Source of the DNA: Cycas panzhihuaensis
Taxonomy: Eukaryota > Cycadophyta
Assembly: GCA_023213395.1 (NCBI GenBank)
Contig: CM041465.1
Coordinates: 94,991,741-95,055,740, forward strand
DNA: 64,000 nt
Reading direction: 5' to 3'
Numbering within the stretch: the first letter of the stretch is position 1; every line of letters begins with the position of its first letter. Below, one piece after another: positions 33,648-47,629 of this stretch. The notes below the pieces were generated by a model. The model did not search any database, was not told the DNA's origin, and worked only from the letters and a program-made list of their open reading frames with translations. Position numbers and translations under genes: made by a program.

Positions 33648-36186
33648 GGGGATCTATAAAGTTAAACTTATCTCCTTTATCTTACTGCTAGGCAATTTCT
33701 TCTACCATTTGAATTGCTTCTATTACAAATATTTTATAGTGTAGATTGGTGTGTAAGCTAGAGAAATATATATAAGGATCTCACTCGAGATGGTAGCTTC
33801 CGTAATTACTTAGATTCCATGTATTAGGTTGATCTTTGTCCTAGATTTATTCACCATAGAGGTTTTTTATGTAGGATTTATTATCCTTTTAGAGGAGGTA
33901 GAAGAAGAAATGTCAATATTTTTCTTTATGATCATGAATTATCCTTTCTTTTCCCTTTATTATTAAGTTTGATCAGCAGTAGGGGATTTTTGTAAAGAAC
34001 ATGAATCTATTTCATTTGGTTCTCCTCATTTTATATATTTTTCCATTCAACATTGAGAGGATAAATGACTTGGTTAGGGAGTTGGTGGTTGAGGATCTAT
34101 TTTATAATGTTAGTCTTCTGAAATAGAGTAGCAAAATGACTCTCGCCCATTAAGTTAATATGTGAGCTAAGACATCCCATGCATAGTTAAGCATCTTACT
34201 ATTACTATATTTAGTTTACAATATTATTCAACCTTTTTATATAATTAGAAATGAATATATTTTGAAGTGATTGGGTTTAAAGTAGACGACTTGTCTACCA
34301 TCTAATAATTGAACACCACTAATAGCTTCTAAAATGGGACCTTTTTATGTTTTATAGTCATTCTTACTTTGATTAAGATGATCTTCCTACAAATATATAA
34401 AAAACATATCTCATCTTGAGGGTATTTTGGAAGATATAATATGAACCCTTATAAACCATTTAACCATATTATATAACAATTTAGGAATAGGTAAAAGTAC
34501 CTATTTTGCTATCCATTTGTCCTTTCTGTCCATTTTTATATATCTTCACTTACTCTTTGAAGTCTTCCTAGGGCTCTTTTAATTATGAATAAAACTCTAA
34601 TAACTATATCATAGTTGAATAATGGATGCTTTATGTTCCATATATTCTAATAAAGAAAGGACAGAGCCATTCTAACTCCCTAGATTTATCAATGAATTGG
34701 GAGTGTAGGACCTATTTGGATAGAATCAAGCATAACATAAATTAAATAATAAATCATGATGAATTTACAACCTTTCTTGATCTCTCACAATTAACAAGCG
34801 AGGAATTAACTCATGAGTAGGACCCACTAAATTATTTTCTTATTATTTTAGATATAATACATAATATAAGCCATTATTTTAACCATTTTCTCTAAGTCTT
34901 CCTTTTTAAAAATTTTAGGTAAGAGTAACACCTATTTCTATATTTTAGGGTGGAGCTTCTTTATGGTATAAATAACCTATTTGGCTAACTTATTAGGCTT
35001 TTCAATCATCTAACTATGTTTTACTTATGCTAATTATTTTCCCTTATCCATGATAACCTCAAAATGGGTGCAATGAAAGGGGCTATTTAACTTAGGTAAT
35101 TTGAACATCCTATGGAAGTTTTCCATGATGAGATCATAGAAGGGATACCCATATATTTTGCATATCATCTATTTCTTTTCATATAACCTTTTAAGATAAA
35201 GTATAGAATCTTAGGGTATGGGAGTATTTTAGAGACTACCCTGAGTTGAACCAATCTTAACTTCTATAAACTATTATGAGCATCTTCTTTACCTTTGTAT
35301 TGACTTTTTAGATGATCTTAATGGTGTTCCCAATATCATTAATAACCTATATATTGCTTACCTTTTGGCTTCTACTTACCATTATATTGAGTAAGCATTG
35401 ATGCTTTGTAAACTTTGAAAAAACTTACTACCTTAATTTAATGAACTATTAATAAAAAATTTCAATTCTTAATCAATAAATTAAACATGCAAGAATGCAA
35501 CTAGCAATGGATAATTAGTAGTACTTGGGTGGGAATTCAACCTAATATATTCACTTACATTCTACTATCTTAATTAGTTAGAAATTTCTCATTAGGAAAT
35601 TTTGAATTTCACTACTCGCTTTTGAATTCTATGAAATAACCTCTTCAATATCAAGTAGTAGGGCTTCATGAGACTAAGTATTTAGGAATTCTTTTTATTA
35701 CCTCATGATATTCCCATATGCAACTTCATTTCTATTTTCAAAAAAAAACTTTTTTTAAGTGTTTGTGAGTTAGTGGATTTCCAACTTTTTAAAACATACT
35801 TTTATTAACCCTCATAAATCGTCTTCTTTTGGTACCCTTTTGTGCTTTGGAAATGTGCCTCCTTTTCGTTTTTTGCAAGCTTTATAAATTGGAAAATTTT
35901 CTTTCTCTATAAAGTCTCCTCATATGTTGTTTCTTGTACTTGGTGACTTTGTATTTTATGATATCATCTCAAGTTACTTTACAAAGCCACAAAATAGATG
36001 TTATGTAATGCCATATTGCTAAAATCCTATGCAACCTTATAATTCTTTCTTTTACACTTTCTACATAGTGTGATCTTAGATTTTTATCACTTTTAAAAAA
36101 TTGAGGACTCTAAGAACTAATTCCTATGTTTTTCCTTGATGTCCTCCTTTAAGCATTATTAGGGTAATACCCATCTCAGGTAAATA
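33648..36186. other. Unassigned AT-rich sequence with possible minus-strand coding remnants
   Basis: On the minus strand, 34345-34240 reads KGPILEAISGVQLLDGRQ and then VVYFKPNHFKIYSF with no stop, flanked by further frames with few stops. It looks like a decayed coding region, but the family is not recognised. Elsewhere in the segment nothing is seen. Confidence 0.35.
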
Positions 36187-36191
36187 TCCAA

Positions 36192-36607
36192 TGCTACATA
36201 ACTCATCGTATTAAGTTATGTAAATCATTAACAAGCAAAGAGATACCATAAGGTTAAGTGATAAGATTAGTTATAAAACTTTGAGTGTGTGCCACTAAGT
36301 TATCCAATGAAATGTAAGGTTACTAAGTTGTCCAATAAAATGTAAGGCCACTTGGGCCACCAATAGGATTACTTGAAAAATACCCTCTTTTGTTTATTTA
36401 AGGGTCACAAATTGTAGAAGATGGTTAACTTGATATTTCTCTTCTAATAAGAATTATACTATAGTACTCTCTTTTGGTTATCAATTAATGCTCTTGTTCT
36501 TTTAAGTCCCTTTGGTAATCTATTTGTCCTTTATAGTTAGATAAAGTAGTTACAAATCTTCTATTTTTCTATTATTATAAAGAGAGACTTTGAGAAGAAA
36601 TATCTTA
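36192..36607 (+). repeat. Element F 5' LTR
   Basis: It aligns with 42830-43232, sharing TTATCCAATGAAATGTAAGG and AGAATTATACTAT. Followed by a degraded tRNA-Met-type PBS. Confidence 0.8.
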
Positions 36608-36626
36608 AGTAGTATCAAAGTGAGGC

Positions 36627-38119
36627 TTAAAAACTTATGGAGTAGCCAAAAGTAAGAGAAAAGAGGGAATTTTTTTTCCTATTAGTGACTCTTATAACCC
36701 CTCTCTTCTATTTCAATTTCTATTATTTCATTTTTGTTAAAGGGTAGATAATGTTGCTTAGCAGCTACCATTTCCATTCCCTCATGCTCCTCCTTTAGTT
36801 ATTTGGTAGATAACTCTATGTGGCAACTACCCACCCTAGGTAGAGACCATATTCTAAGGTCTTTAAATATCGTGAAAGATCTATCATTATGGGATTTTTT
36901 TATGACTATATAAAGGAATTCAATTAACTCCATTGAACCAAGCCTTAGATAGAACTCGTATATACAAGTGAGCCTCCATGTACCTTTATATATATAGGAG
37001 GAGCCCTTCAAGGATCTTCTTTCTTGCTTAGAGCAAGTAACCCTTCAGTCGTTTGTCCTCTATGGTGCATGAATTAGTGGTTAGTGCCTAAAGTCACTTT
37101 GGACAAATACTGATGCATGATTGTAGACCTCATAAAGGCAGTCTTTCCTTCATAGGTAGTGCCCTAAGATACTAGGCCAAGCTATAGAATTGATAGAGAA
37201 GTTTATCAAAGGGCCCATATAGCCAAGTAACCCTAGTGTTAGAGTTTGGAAGTTGTCATTTAATCTAAAAGTTTCACTTACTCAACAAAACTAAATCTGT
37301 TAATTTATTTATATTCATCTATCCTAGACACCACAACCTTACAAAGAGAAGGTAATAACTTCACTAATACTTGTATGAATTTGAAATAGTCTAAACTATT
37401 ATAATTTCCATGGACTAAAAAGGTATAGTTTAATATCATACATCCTATTTCATTCAACGCTTTAAGTTGATCGAGTTGCACTAGGTCAATTTGTTGGGTA
37501 TTACAATACCCAGATCATCAGTGGGATCCACTAACAAAATTTCACTATTAAAACTCACCCACCCTAGTTTAATAAGCTCTTTGTACTCATCCACATATAC
37601 TAGATCATTCTATTATGTAAATTTTGGGGTTAATAGGCTATAGACATCTCACCCCTACCCCTAGCTCCCTTCTCTTTCCCCTAGCAAAGACATCTCAACT
37701 TCTTGGAGTCCCATTCTATCTTTCTTTTCCCATTCATTTATACCCCTCTTATCTTACTCATCCCACTTTATAAATTTCTTCTTCTAACCATGCCCACTTC
37801 TTTAAACCCTTTCTACACTTGTCATAGCCCCTCATAGTCAAAGCATCAGAATTACAATACTTGAGAGAATCAAGTCACTACCTTCTAATAGGAAGCCAAA
37901 TAAGAAATTACCATTATGCAAGAGAAGGTTCAACATGAACTAGCCAACATACACTAAAGCATTACAATAGAATTATCTACTCTTTCATCCAAGTTATATA
38001 TGACTAAGATATGGCAATCATTTCATCCAATCTACTAGGACTATCAACTCTAGTTAACCCCACTCTATACTAACTTTGCCTCCACAATAGTAGCAATTGT
38101 TTCACCATAATATCAACAT

Positions 38120-38120
<1 letters not shown>
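36627..38120 (+). other. Element F leader, non-coding
   Basis: Sequence between the PBS and the first gag motif; no protein recognised on either strand. Confidence 0.4.
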
Positions 38121-38880
<760 letters not shown>

Positions 38881-38927
38881 GAGGAATAACACCAAGAAGC
38901 TAATCTTTATATGGAATGCTGAAAAAA

Positions 38928-39640
38928 ATGGACCCTCAATCATGGTAGAGTCTATAAGACCAAGAAGATGGTATTCATAATTGACCTTAACTTATCTCTT
39001 GAAGACAACACCAATTCCAATCATGAATATGAAGAAGAACCCCAAGATGACCTTACTGAAGAGCTACCCCCTAATCCTAAACTTAAAGTTTCTTTATCTA
39101 TTATCACCTCCCTCATGTCCTAAGCCCATATTGGGTTCTATATAAAGATTAAGCTATCTAGTAATGGATATATCGATGAAGTTTAGCGATGCACCATTGT
39201 TGATCAGAATGATAATGGGGTCTTTTCAAAGTGTTCCTTAGAACATGAGGTGGAGGTGATAATAGATAAAGAAACTTTAGGTTTGCGATTAGGAGGTAGC
39301 TCTTCAGTAGGGTGGTCTTGGGGGTCTTCTTCATGTTCATGATTGGAATTGGGGTCATCTTCTACAGATAAGTCAAGGTCAATTATGAACACCATATTCT
39401 TGGTTTTTCAAATGCTACCATGAATGAGGGTCCACCCTTTTTAGCATTGCATACAAAGACTGGCTTCTTGAGTAGTAATGATAATGGGGTTTTTTCATAG
39501 TGTTAAAGGAACACTTCAGAAAAATACCATTATCATTATGATCAATGGTGGCACATCGCTAAACTTCATTGATATATCTATTTCCAGATAGATTAATCTT
39601 TATATAGAACCTAAGATAGGCTTCACATATTTCCTACTTA
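38928..39640. repeat. Rearranged inverted repeat in the gag-protease region
   Basis: Segment A (38928-39122) is repeated inverted as A' (39236-39447). Segment B (39120-39240) is repeated inverted as B' (about 39505-39640). The order is A-B-A'-B', not the A-B-B'-A' of a simple palindrome. A and A' both encode MVFIIDL and EELPPN when read on their own strands. A short direct copy of the end of B, GATAATGGGGT, lies at about 39480, next to B'. Confidence 0.8.
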
Positions 39641-40129
39641 GTCATCACACCCTTCATTGTGTAGTGATAATTAAAAACCTCACCATTGCATTGGCTCATA
39701 TACCTTAGTCTGTATTTTTTATGCTTTTCCATAAGTGGGTTAGATGCAATCCTTGGTGTATAGTGGCTCTAAATATTAGGAAACTATAGCACCAAAAACT
39801 CACCCATAGGCCCATTCATCATGTTCAAAGACCATATGGGTCACTCCCATAAACTCTGTAGGATGCAATCCCCTCTAAATAAAGTGGTCTTGTCTACTAG
39901 AATGCATAGCTAACTCAATGGTAATATGGGGTACATTGTCTATCTCAATAATATCCAAGGTCCCATAAGTATTCACCATGATATCTAGTAAGTATTATAT
40001 CAATACCAATTAGTATTTACTCAATTGCCTACTAGCCTCCCACCTGATTAAGGCCACTATCATACTATTGAGTTATAAAACTCGCATGACCCCATTAGTC
40101 TTTGACCATATAAGAACTTATATTTTCAT

Positions 40130-40700
40130 AAAAATGAAATCAAAAAAGTCACCAAGGAATTAATTGACATGGGTATTATTCAACCTAGAAAGAGCCCATA
40201 TGCTACACTCATCATGTTAGTTCATAAAAAGGATGGTTCATTCTGACTTTATGATGACTATCATAAATCAAAGAAAATAACCATAAAAAATATGTTTCTT
40301 ATGCCATGGATGGATGTCATATCAGATGAGATCCATGGTGTCAAGGTCTTTACTAGACTAGATCTATAATTAGATATTTTCAGATCCCTATCCTACTAGA
40401 AGATGAACACAAAATAGCCTTTTGAACTCACCATGGCTACTTCAAATTTTAAGTCATGTTGTTTGGTCTATGTAATGCTCTAACCACCTTCCAAGACTTA
40501 ATGAATAAAATATTCTCTCTATACCTATGAAAATTTATCCTTATTTTTTTAATGACATTCTCATCTACATCTTAAACATGCCTAGCCATATAGGTCATTT
40601 AGAAATAGTTCTCTAAATCCTAGCTAAGAATAACTTATATGCTAAATTCTCCAAATGCAAGTTTGGAAAAACTAAACTATAATACCTTGACCACATTATA
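40130..40700 (+). pseudogene. Element F reverse transcriptase, broken
   Basis: The translation reads ELIDMGIIQPRKSPYATLIM, LVHKKDGSF, KKITIKNMFLMPWMDVI, HGVKVFTRLDL, MATSNFKSCCLVYVMLxxPPSKT-type blocks and FFNDILIYI. These are the ordered motifs of Ty3/gypsy RT, which copies the element RNA into cDNA. In the YxDD-type catalytic box (about 40546-40566) the first Asp reads as Asn (FFND). With several stop codons as well, the enzyme is dead. Upstream (39640-40130) a protease would be expected, but no active-site motif could be found; the inverted repeat may have destroyed it. Confidence 0.85.
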
Positions 40701-40759
40701 TGATTTATACAGGTTTGATTATATCTCGATAAAATTTTAGTCATCATCAATTAGCCAAC

Positions 40760-41440
40760 ACCCAAAAACCTTGCTTAATTCTGGGCCTTCTTAGGACTTA
40801 CCAAATTATATCAACAATTCAATAAAAATTATGTTGCCTTAATTACCCTTTTAACTAACTTGCTTAGGAAAGATTCCTTCTAATGGTATTCCTCTACTAG
40901 TGAGGCATTCATACACATTAAGAAGGTCATGATAACCACCCTTGTTTTTGTCATATCAAACTTTACTTGCTCTTTCCAACTAGAATACGATGCATCTAGA
41001 TTTAGATTAGGTGTCATATTAATGCAAGAATTCTACCCCATTACTTTTAAAATTAGGAAACTCAAGGAACATGAGTGTAGACTTTTCACCTACTAAAAGG
41101 AAATATGAGCAATCCACCACATCATCAAAAAATAACAACAATATCTAATCAGTTTAAAATTTCCTATCCTCACTAACCATCATAGACTTTTTCACCTATT
41201 GAACTAACTAATCCTCTTAGAAGAACAAGCCAAATGGGTTGATCGCCTTCAAGTTCTTGAATTTGTAATCACCTATAAAAAGGGAAAAGACAATATTGTG
41301 ATAGGTACTCTTTCTTACCTGCCATCCCCTACAGTTGATGAGATCACTTGTCATCTTGAGAATCCCACCATTCATGCAATCTCTACCCTACAACTAATAT
41401 GGATACAAGAATTGGCCTTAGATAACTAATCCTAACTAGG
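40760..41440 (+). pseudogene. Element F RNase H, broken
   Basis: Motifs are FWAFLGLTKLYQQF (connection), LEYDASRFRLGVILMQE, PITFKIRKLKEHECR, a YLISLKFPILTNHHRLFHLL-type stretch, and QVLEFVITYKKGKDNIVIGT followed by LSYLPSP. This is the Ty3/gypsy RNase H. The Asp of EYDAS remains, but the final Asp (VADALSR in intact relatives) reads as Gly (VIGTLSY). Stops are scattered through the domain. It adjoins RT in the expected order. Confidence 0.8.
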
Positions 41441-41519
41441 CTTTTTATAATGGGTTGATAATTTCCATATATGGAAGGATTGGTCCATCTATAACAATCT
41501 CCTATTATATTAAAATCAC

Positions 41520-42640
41520 ATATTTGTACACCCATAATCAATTTTTATTCTTATGATTTTATCAGAATGTCACTCTCCTCTACTAGATGGTTATTCAAGA
41601 TTCAATAAGATATATCATAGGATTTGTTTAAACTTCTTTTTACCAATTATGAAGTCCACCATTCTCATATTTATCTCTAAATATGATACCTGTTAGTGTA
41701 ACAAAGTAGATACAAAACCCCAACTAGGTCTCTTATAACCTTTACACATCTTATAAGATAAGTAGTAAGATATTGACATGGATTTTATCATGGGATTACC
41801 AATATCCATTAGCTATGACTCTATTCTAGTGGTCATTGATAGGTTGATGACATACGTCCATTTTCTACCTCAATACTACCTACAAGGTGCCATGCATTAC
41901 AAACATTTATCTCCAAATATATTTTGCTTGCATGGATTTCCATCCACTATTATATATATGATCAGGATCCTAATTTCACTAGCTCATTCTAGTAAGAATT
42001 ATTATGACCCTCTGGAGCATCATTTTATATGAGCTTTATGTATCATCCATAGACCGATGACTAATTGAAGGTCCTTAACAAAACTCTAAAGACTTATGCT
42101 ATTTTACATCTAATCACTAGTCCAAGTGGATAACATGGCTAGCTTTAATTGAGTACTGGTATAAATCTTGACATCATTCAAGCATTAGAATGTCTCCATT
42201 TTTGGTCCCATACGGGTATCCCCCACCTTCCCACCACACCTTATCCACCAACCTCCATACCATTGTAGTACAATAGAAATTATACTAAACAGACCAAATT
42301 CTCAACACCCTCAAACAAAATTTATCCATGGCCCAAAATTGAATAAAGCAATTAGTAGACTACCACTATTCAAATTACTCCTTCAACATTAGTGATCTTG
42401 TGTTCCTTCACTTATAACCATATAAACAATAATCCATCTAACATAATAAGAACCACAAACTTATCCCTTAGTATTATGGTCTATATAAAGTCCTCAAATG
42501 TATTAGTGAAGTTATATATACCCTCAACCTTCCTCCTACCATAAAAATCCATAATATTTTTTATGTTTCCTATCTCTAGAAGTATATCAGCAAAGCCCAT
42601 GTCCTTTAGATAATATTACCTATTTTGGATGAAGAGTAAT
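41520..42640 (+). pseudogene. Element F integrase, broken
   Basis: An open stretch at 41778-42032 reads MDFIMGLPISISYDSILVV, then IDRLMTYVHFLPQYY and LHGFPSTIIYM, the start of the integrase core. The downstream core motifs (AYHPQTDGQTERVN in relatives) are nearly gone. The C-terminal end is clear: YYGLYKVLKCISEVIYTLNL, PPTIKIHNIFYVSYLxKYI. The sequence after that, to about 42640, corresponds to the position of a chromodomain but does not give a readable one. Confidence 0.8.
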
Positions 42641-42829
42641 CCTTGACTATCCCCTAGAATATATCATGGCCAATAGATAATGCCATCTTTAGAATTAGTT
42701 GATTTCTTAATATTTAATATAATGGGTTGGTTTTAGCTCAAACAAATCAACTTGGGAATCTGATGATTTTGTTAAGTAGCATCCTCACCTCAAATGCCTC
42801 ATAGACTTAACATCTCAAGGAGAGGGACC

Positions 42830-43232
42830 TATTTCATAACTCATCTTACTAAGTTATGTAAAGTATTAACAAGCAGAGAAATACCATAAGGTTAAGTGAT
42901 AAGGTTAGTTATAAAACCTTATGCATGGGTCGATAAGTTATCCAATGAAATGTAAGGCCACTAAGTTATCCAATAAAATGTATGGCCAATTGGGCCACTA
43001 ATAGGATTATTTGGAAAACACCCTATTTTGCCTATTTAAGGGTCATATATTATAGAAGATGATTCTCTTCTTATAAGAATTATACTATGATACTCTCTTT
43101 TGGTGATCAATTGATGCTCTTATGCTTTTGAGTCTCTTTGGTAATCTATTTGTCCTTTCTAGTTAAATAAAGTGGTTACAAATCTTTTACTTTTTACCAT
43201 TTAGAGCAGAGCCTTTGATAAGAAATGTCCCA
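42830..43232 (+). repeat. Element F 3' LTR
   Basis: Pairs with 36192-36607; preceded by the purine tract CAAGGAGAGGGACC; ends CCCA. Confidence 0.8.
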
Positions 43233-43237
43233 TCCTA

Positions 43238-44354
43238 CCTATATGATATAGTACTTTTGACTTTACATGCACCAATTTTGACATGATAAAGAGATAATTA
43301 ACTTTCAAATGTATGATAATTCTCCTCATCATCTTATTTATATATTTTATAGGGTTAATAACCCAAGTGTTCTACAATAACACCTCTTGTTCAAATCACT
43401 TTTTCTCTTCTTCTTTGTGCTCTTTGTTATGAGTCAAGTTATAGTCCCATGTCCCAACATCTAATATTAGAGATAATTCCTAACTTATTATTAGCTTATA
43501 TTCATGTATATATATTCACTTATATTTAAAATCCATCATTGGCTCATATTTTCTTGTGTTCTTGTATTTGATACAAATATATTATTTGCATATTTATTCA
43601 TATTCATATATTTAAAATCCAATTATTAGTATGTATTCATCTATATACATTCATCTTACACTCTTATTATTATATCTAAAGAAAAGCCAATGTATTTGGA
43701 TCTTGTTTGCTTTATGGTCCTAAATAAATTATCCCTCCCACTAAGATAGAGGATGTGATAGGAAGAATTGGATAACATGTAGTGATATGTTGTTTTGTGA
43801 ATCAATAATAGATATAATGTATAGCTAACTCAAGGTATGACTCAATGGACAATATGGTTAGATTAGGCTAGACTTTAGTGAAATTGTGTAAGTACAAGTT
43901 TGATTCACATGCTGTTTTTTATGTTTACATTTGAGATAAATAGAGAAAAGGAAATAAAAAGAGGGGGGGAATTGGAAAAGAAATCCTACAAGATCCCACC
44001 ACTTGTCCTACACCCCTTGGTATATTGAACTAATGCTATCTAAGACATAGGTATTGGTCCTTGATTGCACCTCACTTTATTTTCTAACTTATCACCAAAT
44101 GTGCTTAGCTAATAATGATAACTCTTGGTTAGGGGCCTTGCTTAATAACCCTAAGAAATCCCTACATATTTCCTTATACCTCCACCTATGATAAGAGGCT
44201 ATTACTCTCCTTATATTTTCTTAATTCACCTCATACTAATAGTTGATTGACCCTATTATAATGAACTATTTTTTGTATATGAGGCTACTAGACTTCATAA
44301 ATGTTATTTTCTCTTTAGGGGATATTGAAAAATGTGATTAAGAATAAGAAATTA
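43238..44354. other. Unassigned sequence between element F and the LINE
   Basis: AT-rich. ATTCATATATA-type simple stretches lie around 43500-43650. No coding or repeat structure recognised. Confidence 0.5.
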
Positions 44355-44479
44355 ATGAATGAAACTAGGACAAAGAATGCATCATCACTTTGGTTATTTA
44401 TGTTAGGGTTTCTGAGCTAAAGATTATGAAGACGAGGCTGGGGACCTTCAAGCCAACACCAGGCAGAGGAAGGGGCACA

Positions 44480-46100
44480 TCAGAGCTACCTAGATGGAAC
44501 ATACGACTCATACAGGAGCCAAGGAAGCATGAGGACTGAGCCATGGAGATAGAGGCCATCAAAATAGGGTGTGAGGTCACCCGTTTGAAGTGTAGAGATG
44601 TGAAGCTTAGGAGGCAAGAAGGTTTTTTGAATGAATCTAGAGGGAAATAGAGGAATTATGTGGAGGCAAGGAGTCACTTGAAGATAGTGGAGTGGAGGTT
44701 TCTAAGCCAAAATGGGATGTTGTATATAGATAAGCATAAACTAGATAGGAAGGAGTCCAGAAAGAATAATGAGAAGGATGTGGCCCAAAGAAATTTAAAG
44801 CTCGAAAGGCTTGTAATAAAGAAAGGTTTTCCAACCCCAATTAGAAGGATAATTGGTTATCCAAAGATGATTGAAGATGGGAGGAAAATAACTTGGCTGA
44901 GTAGAGGCTTAAAAAAGACCAAGGAAGATTCTCATTGGCAATACACCTCAAAATTAGAAGACTGAGTTAGTGAGGGAGATAAGGTGTCTTTAGATGAGTC
45001 ACCCACTAAAGGAGAAGAATATTGTGACACTAGGAACCTGTACACTCAGTATAGGGTGAGAGCTCGTATTTTCTTTCTTAATCTAAAAGCTTTGATGGAT
45101 CTAATATGATGCATACTTTTATGATAAGTGTAATGGAAGATAAACAAAATAGACTCAATTGAGATAGGAAACACTAAACTTAACTAGACCCAAAGCCCCA
45201 ACAAAGGGATATCATACCCAAAAGACTAGCTTCAGAAGTTCATTAAACCTAACTAGATCTAAAGTCTTAATAAAGGGAAATCATATTTGGAAGCCCTTAG
45301 AAATGGAGAGTCTGAGTCCTTTGAAATAAACCCTATCATAGAAGAAAATTCTATCAAAATACCTGTTCCTAAGAGACTATCTAACTACATGGAGAAACAT
45401 TAGGAGAATAGCTTAGTTAGACATTTCTTAGGTCTTAGGCCATGTGTGGATCCCATTAAAAAATGGGTAAGTCAAAGATGGAAATTGAAGGGCACAATGG
45501 AGGTTATAGCACTTCCAAAAGGATGTGTGTTATTTAAATTTTTGACTAAAGAAGATATGATAAGTATTTTATTGAAATCACCCTAGATGATGAGGAGAAA
45601 GGTAATCTTGATGGAGAAGTGGCATCCAGATTTTGATCTGGCTAAGGGTGGTGTGAGATAACTTCCCCTATGGGTCTAGCTACCAAGTTGTGCATTACAA
45701 GCCTAGGATATGGATATTATCAAAGGAGTTACAAAAGTCATTGGCCCTCTTCTAGCAATTGATTTAGCTACTAAGAATATGAGTAGTATGGTGAATACCA
45801 GATTTTACACCCTAGCTAGGCTGATAGACCCTTAGTTGATAGGGTAAAAATTAAGGGAGAAGGCTAGTGTAGGGATCAAAATCTATTATTTAAATTGGAG
45901 AATGTGAGATGCTTAGTATGAAAGCGCCAAAGTCACCTCCCCCAAAGCTATCTTGGGGATCTTAAGAAAGAGCAATTGGAGACTCAAGAAGGAGAAAAGA
46001 AAGATGGAAGTAATAAGCAGTCTAGACCTTAAGCTTCTGACGAGGAAAAAAGAGACGATAAGGTCCCTACACATGTAAGGAAATAGGTATAGAAACTCGT
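44480..46100 (+). pseudogene. LINE ORF1 (DUF4283-type nucleic-acid-binding protein), broken
   Basis: The N-terminal part includes an open stretch at 44660-44965 rich in Lys and Arg. The clear domain lies at about 45350-45830: RWKLKGTMEVIALPKGCVLF, FLTKEDMISILLKSP, VILMEKWHPDFDLAKGG, and LPLWVxLPSCALQA, then VIGPLLAIDLATKN. This is the DUF4283 pattern found in ORF1 of plant L1 elements, where the protein binds the element RNA. A Cys/His-poor remnant of a zinc knuckle may follow near 45900 (RCLV...H). Several stops break the frame. Confidence 0.8.
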
Positions 46101-46559
46101 CTTAGTAGAGGTTAGGAAGGATCTAGAAGAAGAAGCTCTTGCAAAAGCTAGGAAAGATCTATATATGGAGAATGAGGATACACTCTATGAAGAAGGGGAG
46201 AATGAAGAAAGGGAGAAGTGCACTAATAGCCCCATTCCTGAAAGTGTCATGAATCAAGAGACCTTATTATTCTCAATAAAGTGATCTCACTAGAGGTGGA
46301 GGAAGTTACTTAAGAAGAGCTTGCTCCCCATCAGGAGTATCATGGAAAGATAGAGAAAGTCTAGAAAGTTAAGAAAGGTACTCAAGAGGGATCTAAGCAT
46401 CCAGATTAGATAAAAGACCCAGACTTCAGAAGTGAAAAGAGGTTAGGTAGACCGTCTTCTAAAATCCTTAGAGAAAGGAAGGCAGCCACCCAGATAGACT
46501 AAGGTAATCAGTATACTCTAAGGGATGTAGGATGATAGGGGCCCAAATTAAGGAGAGGA

Positions 46560-47330
46560 GAAGGAGGGATCAACATAAAACTTACCTCCTGGAATATTAG
46601 GGGCATGAATTCTAAATATAGAATGGTTAGAGAATTCCATTCTAGCCATGAGATGGATATTCTCCTTCTGCAAGAAACAAAACTAGAGGCAAGAAATAGA
46701 GATGCCGTTATTAATAAGGTTTGGAGGGGAGTTGGGCTAGTTGTCAGAGATGGGAATAGAGTCTCTAGTGGCTTAGCTACCTTATGGAACCCTAGAAACT
46801 AAGAAGGGGAAATTTGTCTTTCTAAGGAGCATTTCATATCTAGGTGGATGATTTGTAAAAAGTCTAATCTAAAATGGTTGATTACGAATGTATATACTCC
46901 CCTAATGTAGGATGGTAGGAAATATCTATCAGATAGGCTATTGGGAGCTCACAAGGACTAGTGGGGTCCTTAGGTGATTGCTAGAGACTTAAATATGGCC
47001 TTGCCACTTTTGAAAAGAAAGGGGATTAGGGGGGATAGTCTAAGAGTATGGTAGATCTGGGGGAGTTCATGAAAAAAGGGGGAGTGATGGATATTCCTCT
47101 CAGAGGTCCCAAGTATACCTAGTCTAATAGAAGATTAGGGGATCATCATATATAAGTTAGGTTGGATAGAATTTTGATAAATTATGTTTAGGCCAACTGG
47201 TATAATAATATTATACTTGAAGCAATGCCTAAATCAGTCTCAAACCATTTACCACATATTCTAAGTTTTGTTGATAATAAGAAATATATGGGAACTCCAT
47301 TCAAATTTGAGTTGATGTGGATAAAGGATA
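46560..47330 (+). pseudogene. LINE endonuclease domain, broken
   Basis: LTSWNIRGMNSKYRMVREF, DILLLQETKLEARNR and LATLWNPRN are the N-terminal motifs of the apurinic-type endonuclease of L1 elements, which nicks the target DNA. The Asn of WNIRG and Glu of QETK are kept. Later motifs are only partly readable (ARDLNM for GDFN). The open stretch is 46605-46802; stops follow. Confidence 0.85.
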
Positions 47331-47629
47331 TAGGCCTTCGTAATGTGATTACAAACTAGTGGAAAAGTCTAGTCAAAGGTCATGCAATGCTTAGGTTCTC
47401 TAAAAAGCTAAAATGGATGAAGAACCAAGTGAAAGATTGGAGTAAAAACATCTATGGGAATATATTTGGAACTAAACACCAGATCTTAGAGGAGCTTAAG
47501 GATCTAGAGATGAAAATACAAGAAGAAGGAAGATCTATGCCTTTAGACTAAAAAGAGAGAGGTCTTCTTACCAAGCTAGAGGATATTCTATTAAAGGAAG
47601 AAATTCACTACAGATAAAAGTCTAGAGCC

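Noticed and set aside
39158-39395. Minus-strand open frames as a separate gene
   Set aside because: They encode the same peptide as the plus strand at 38967-39115 because this segment is an inverted copy.
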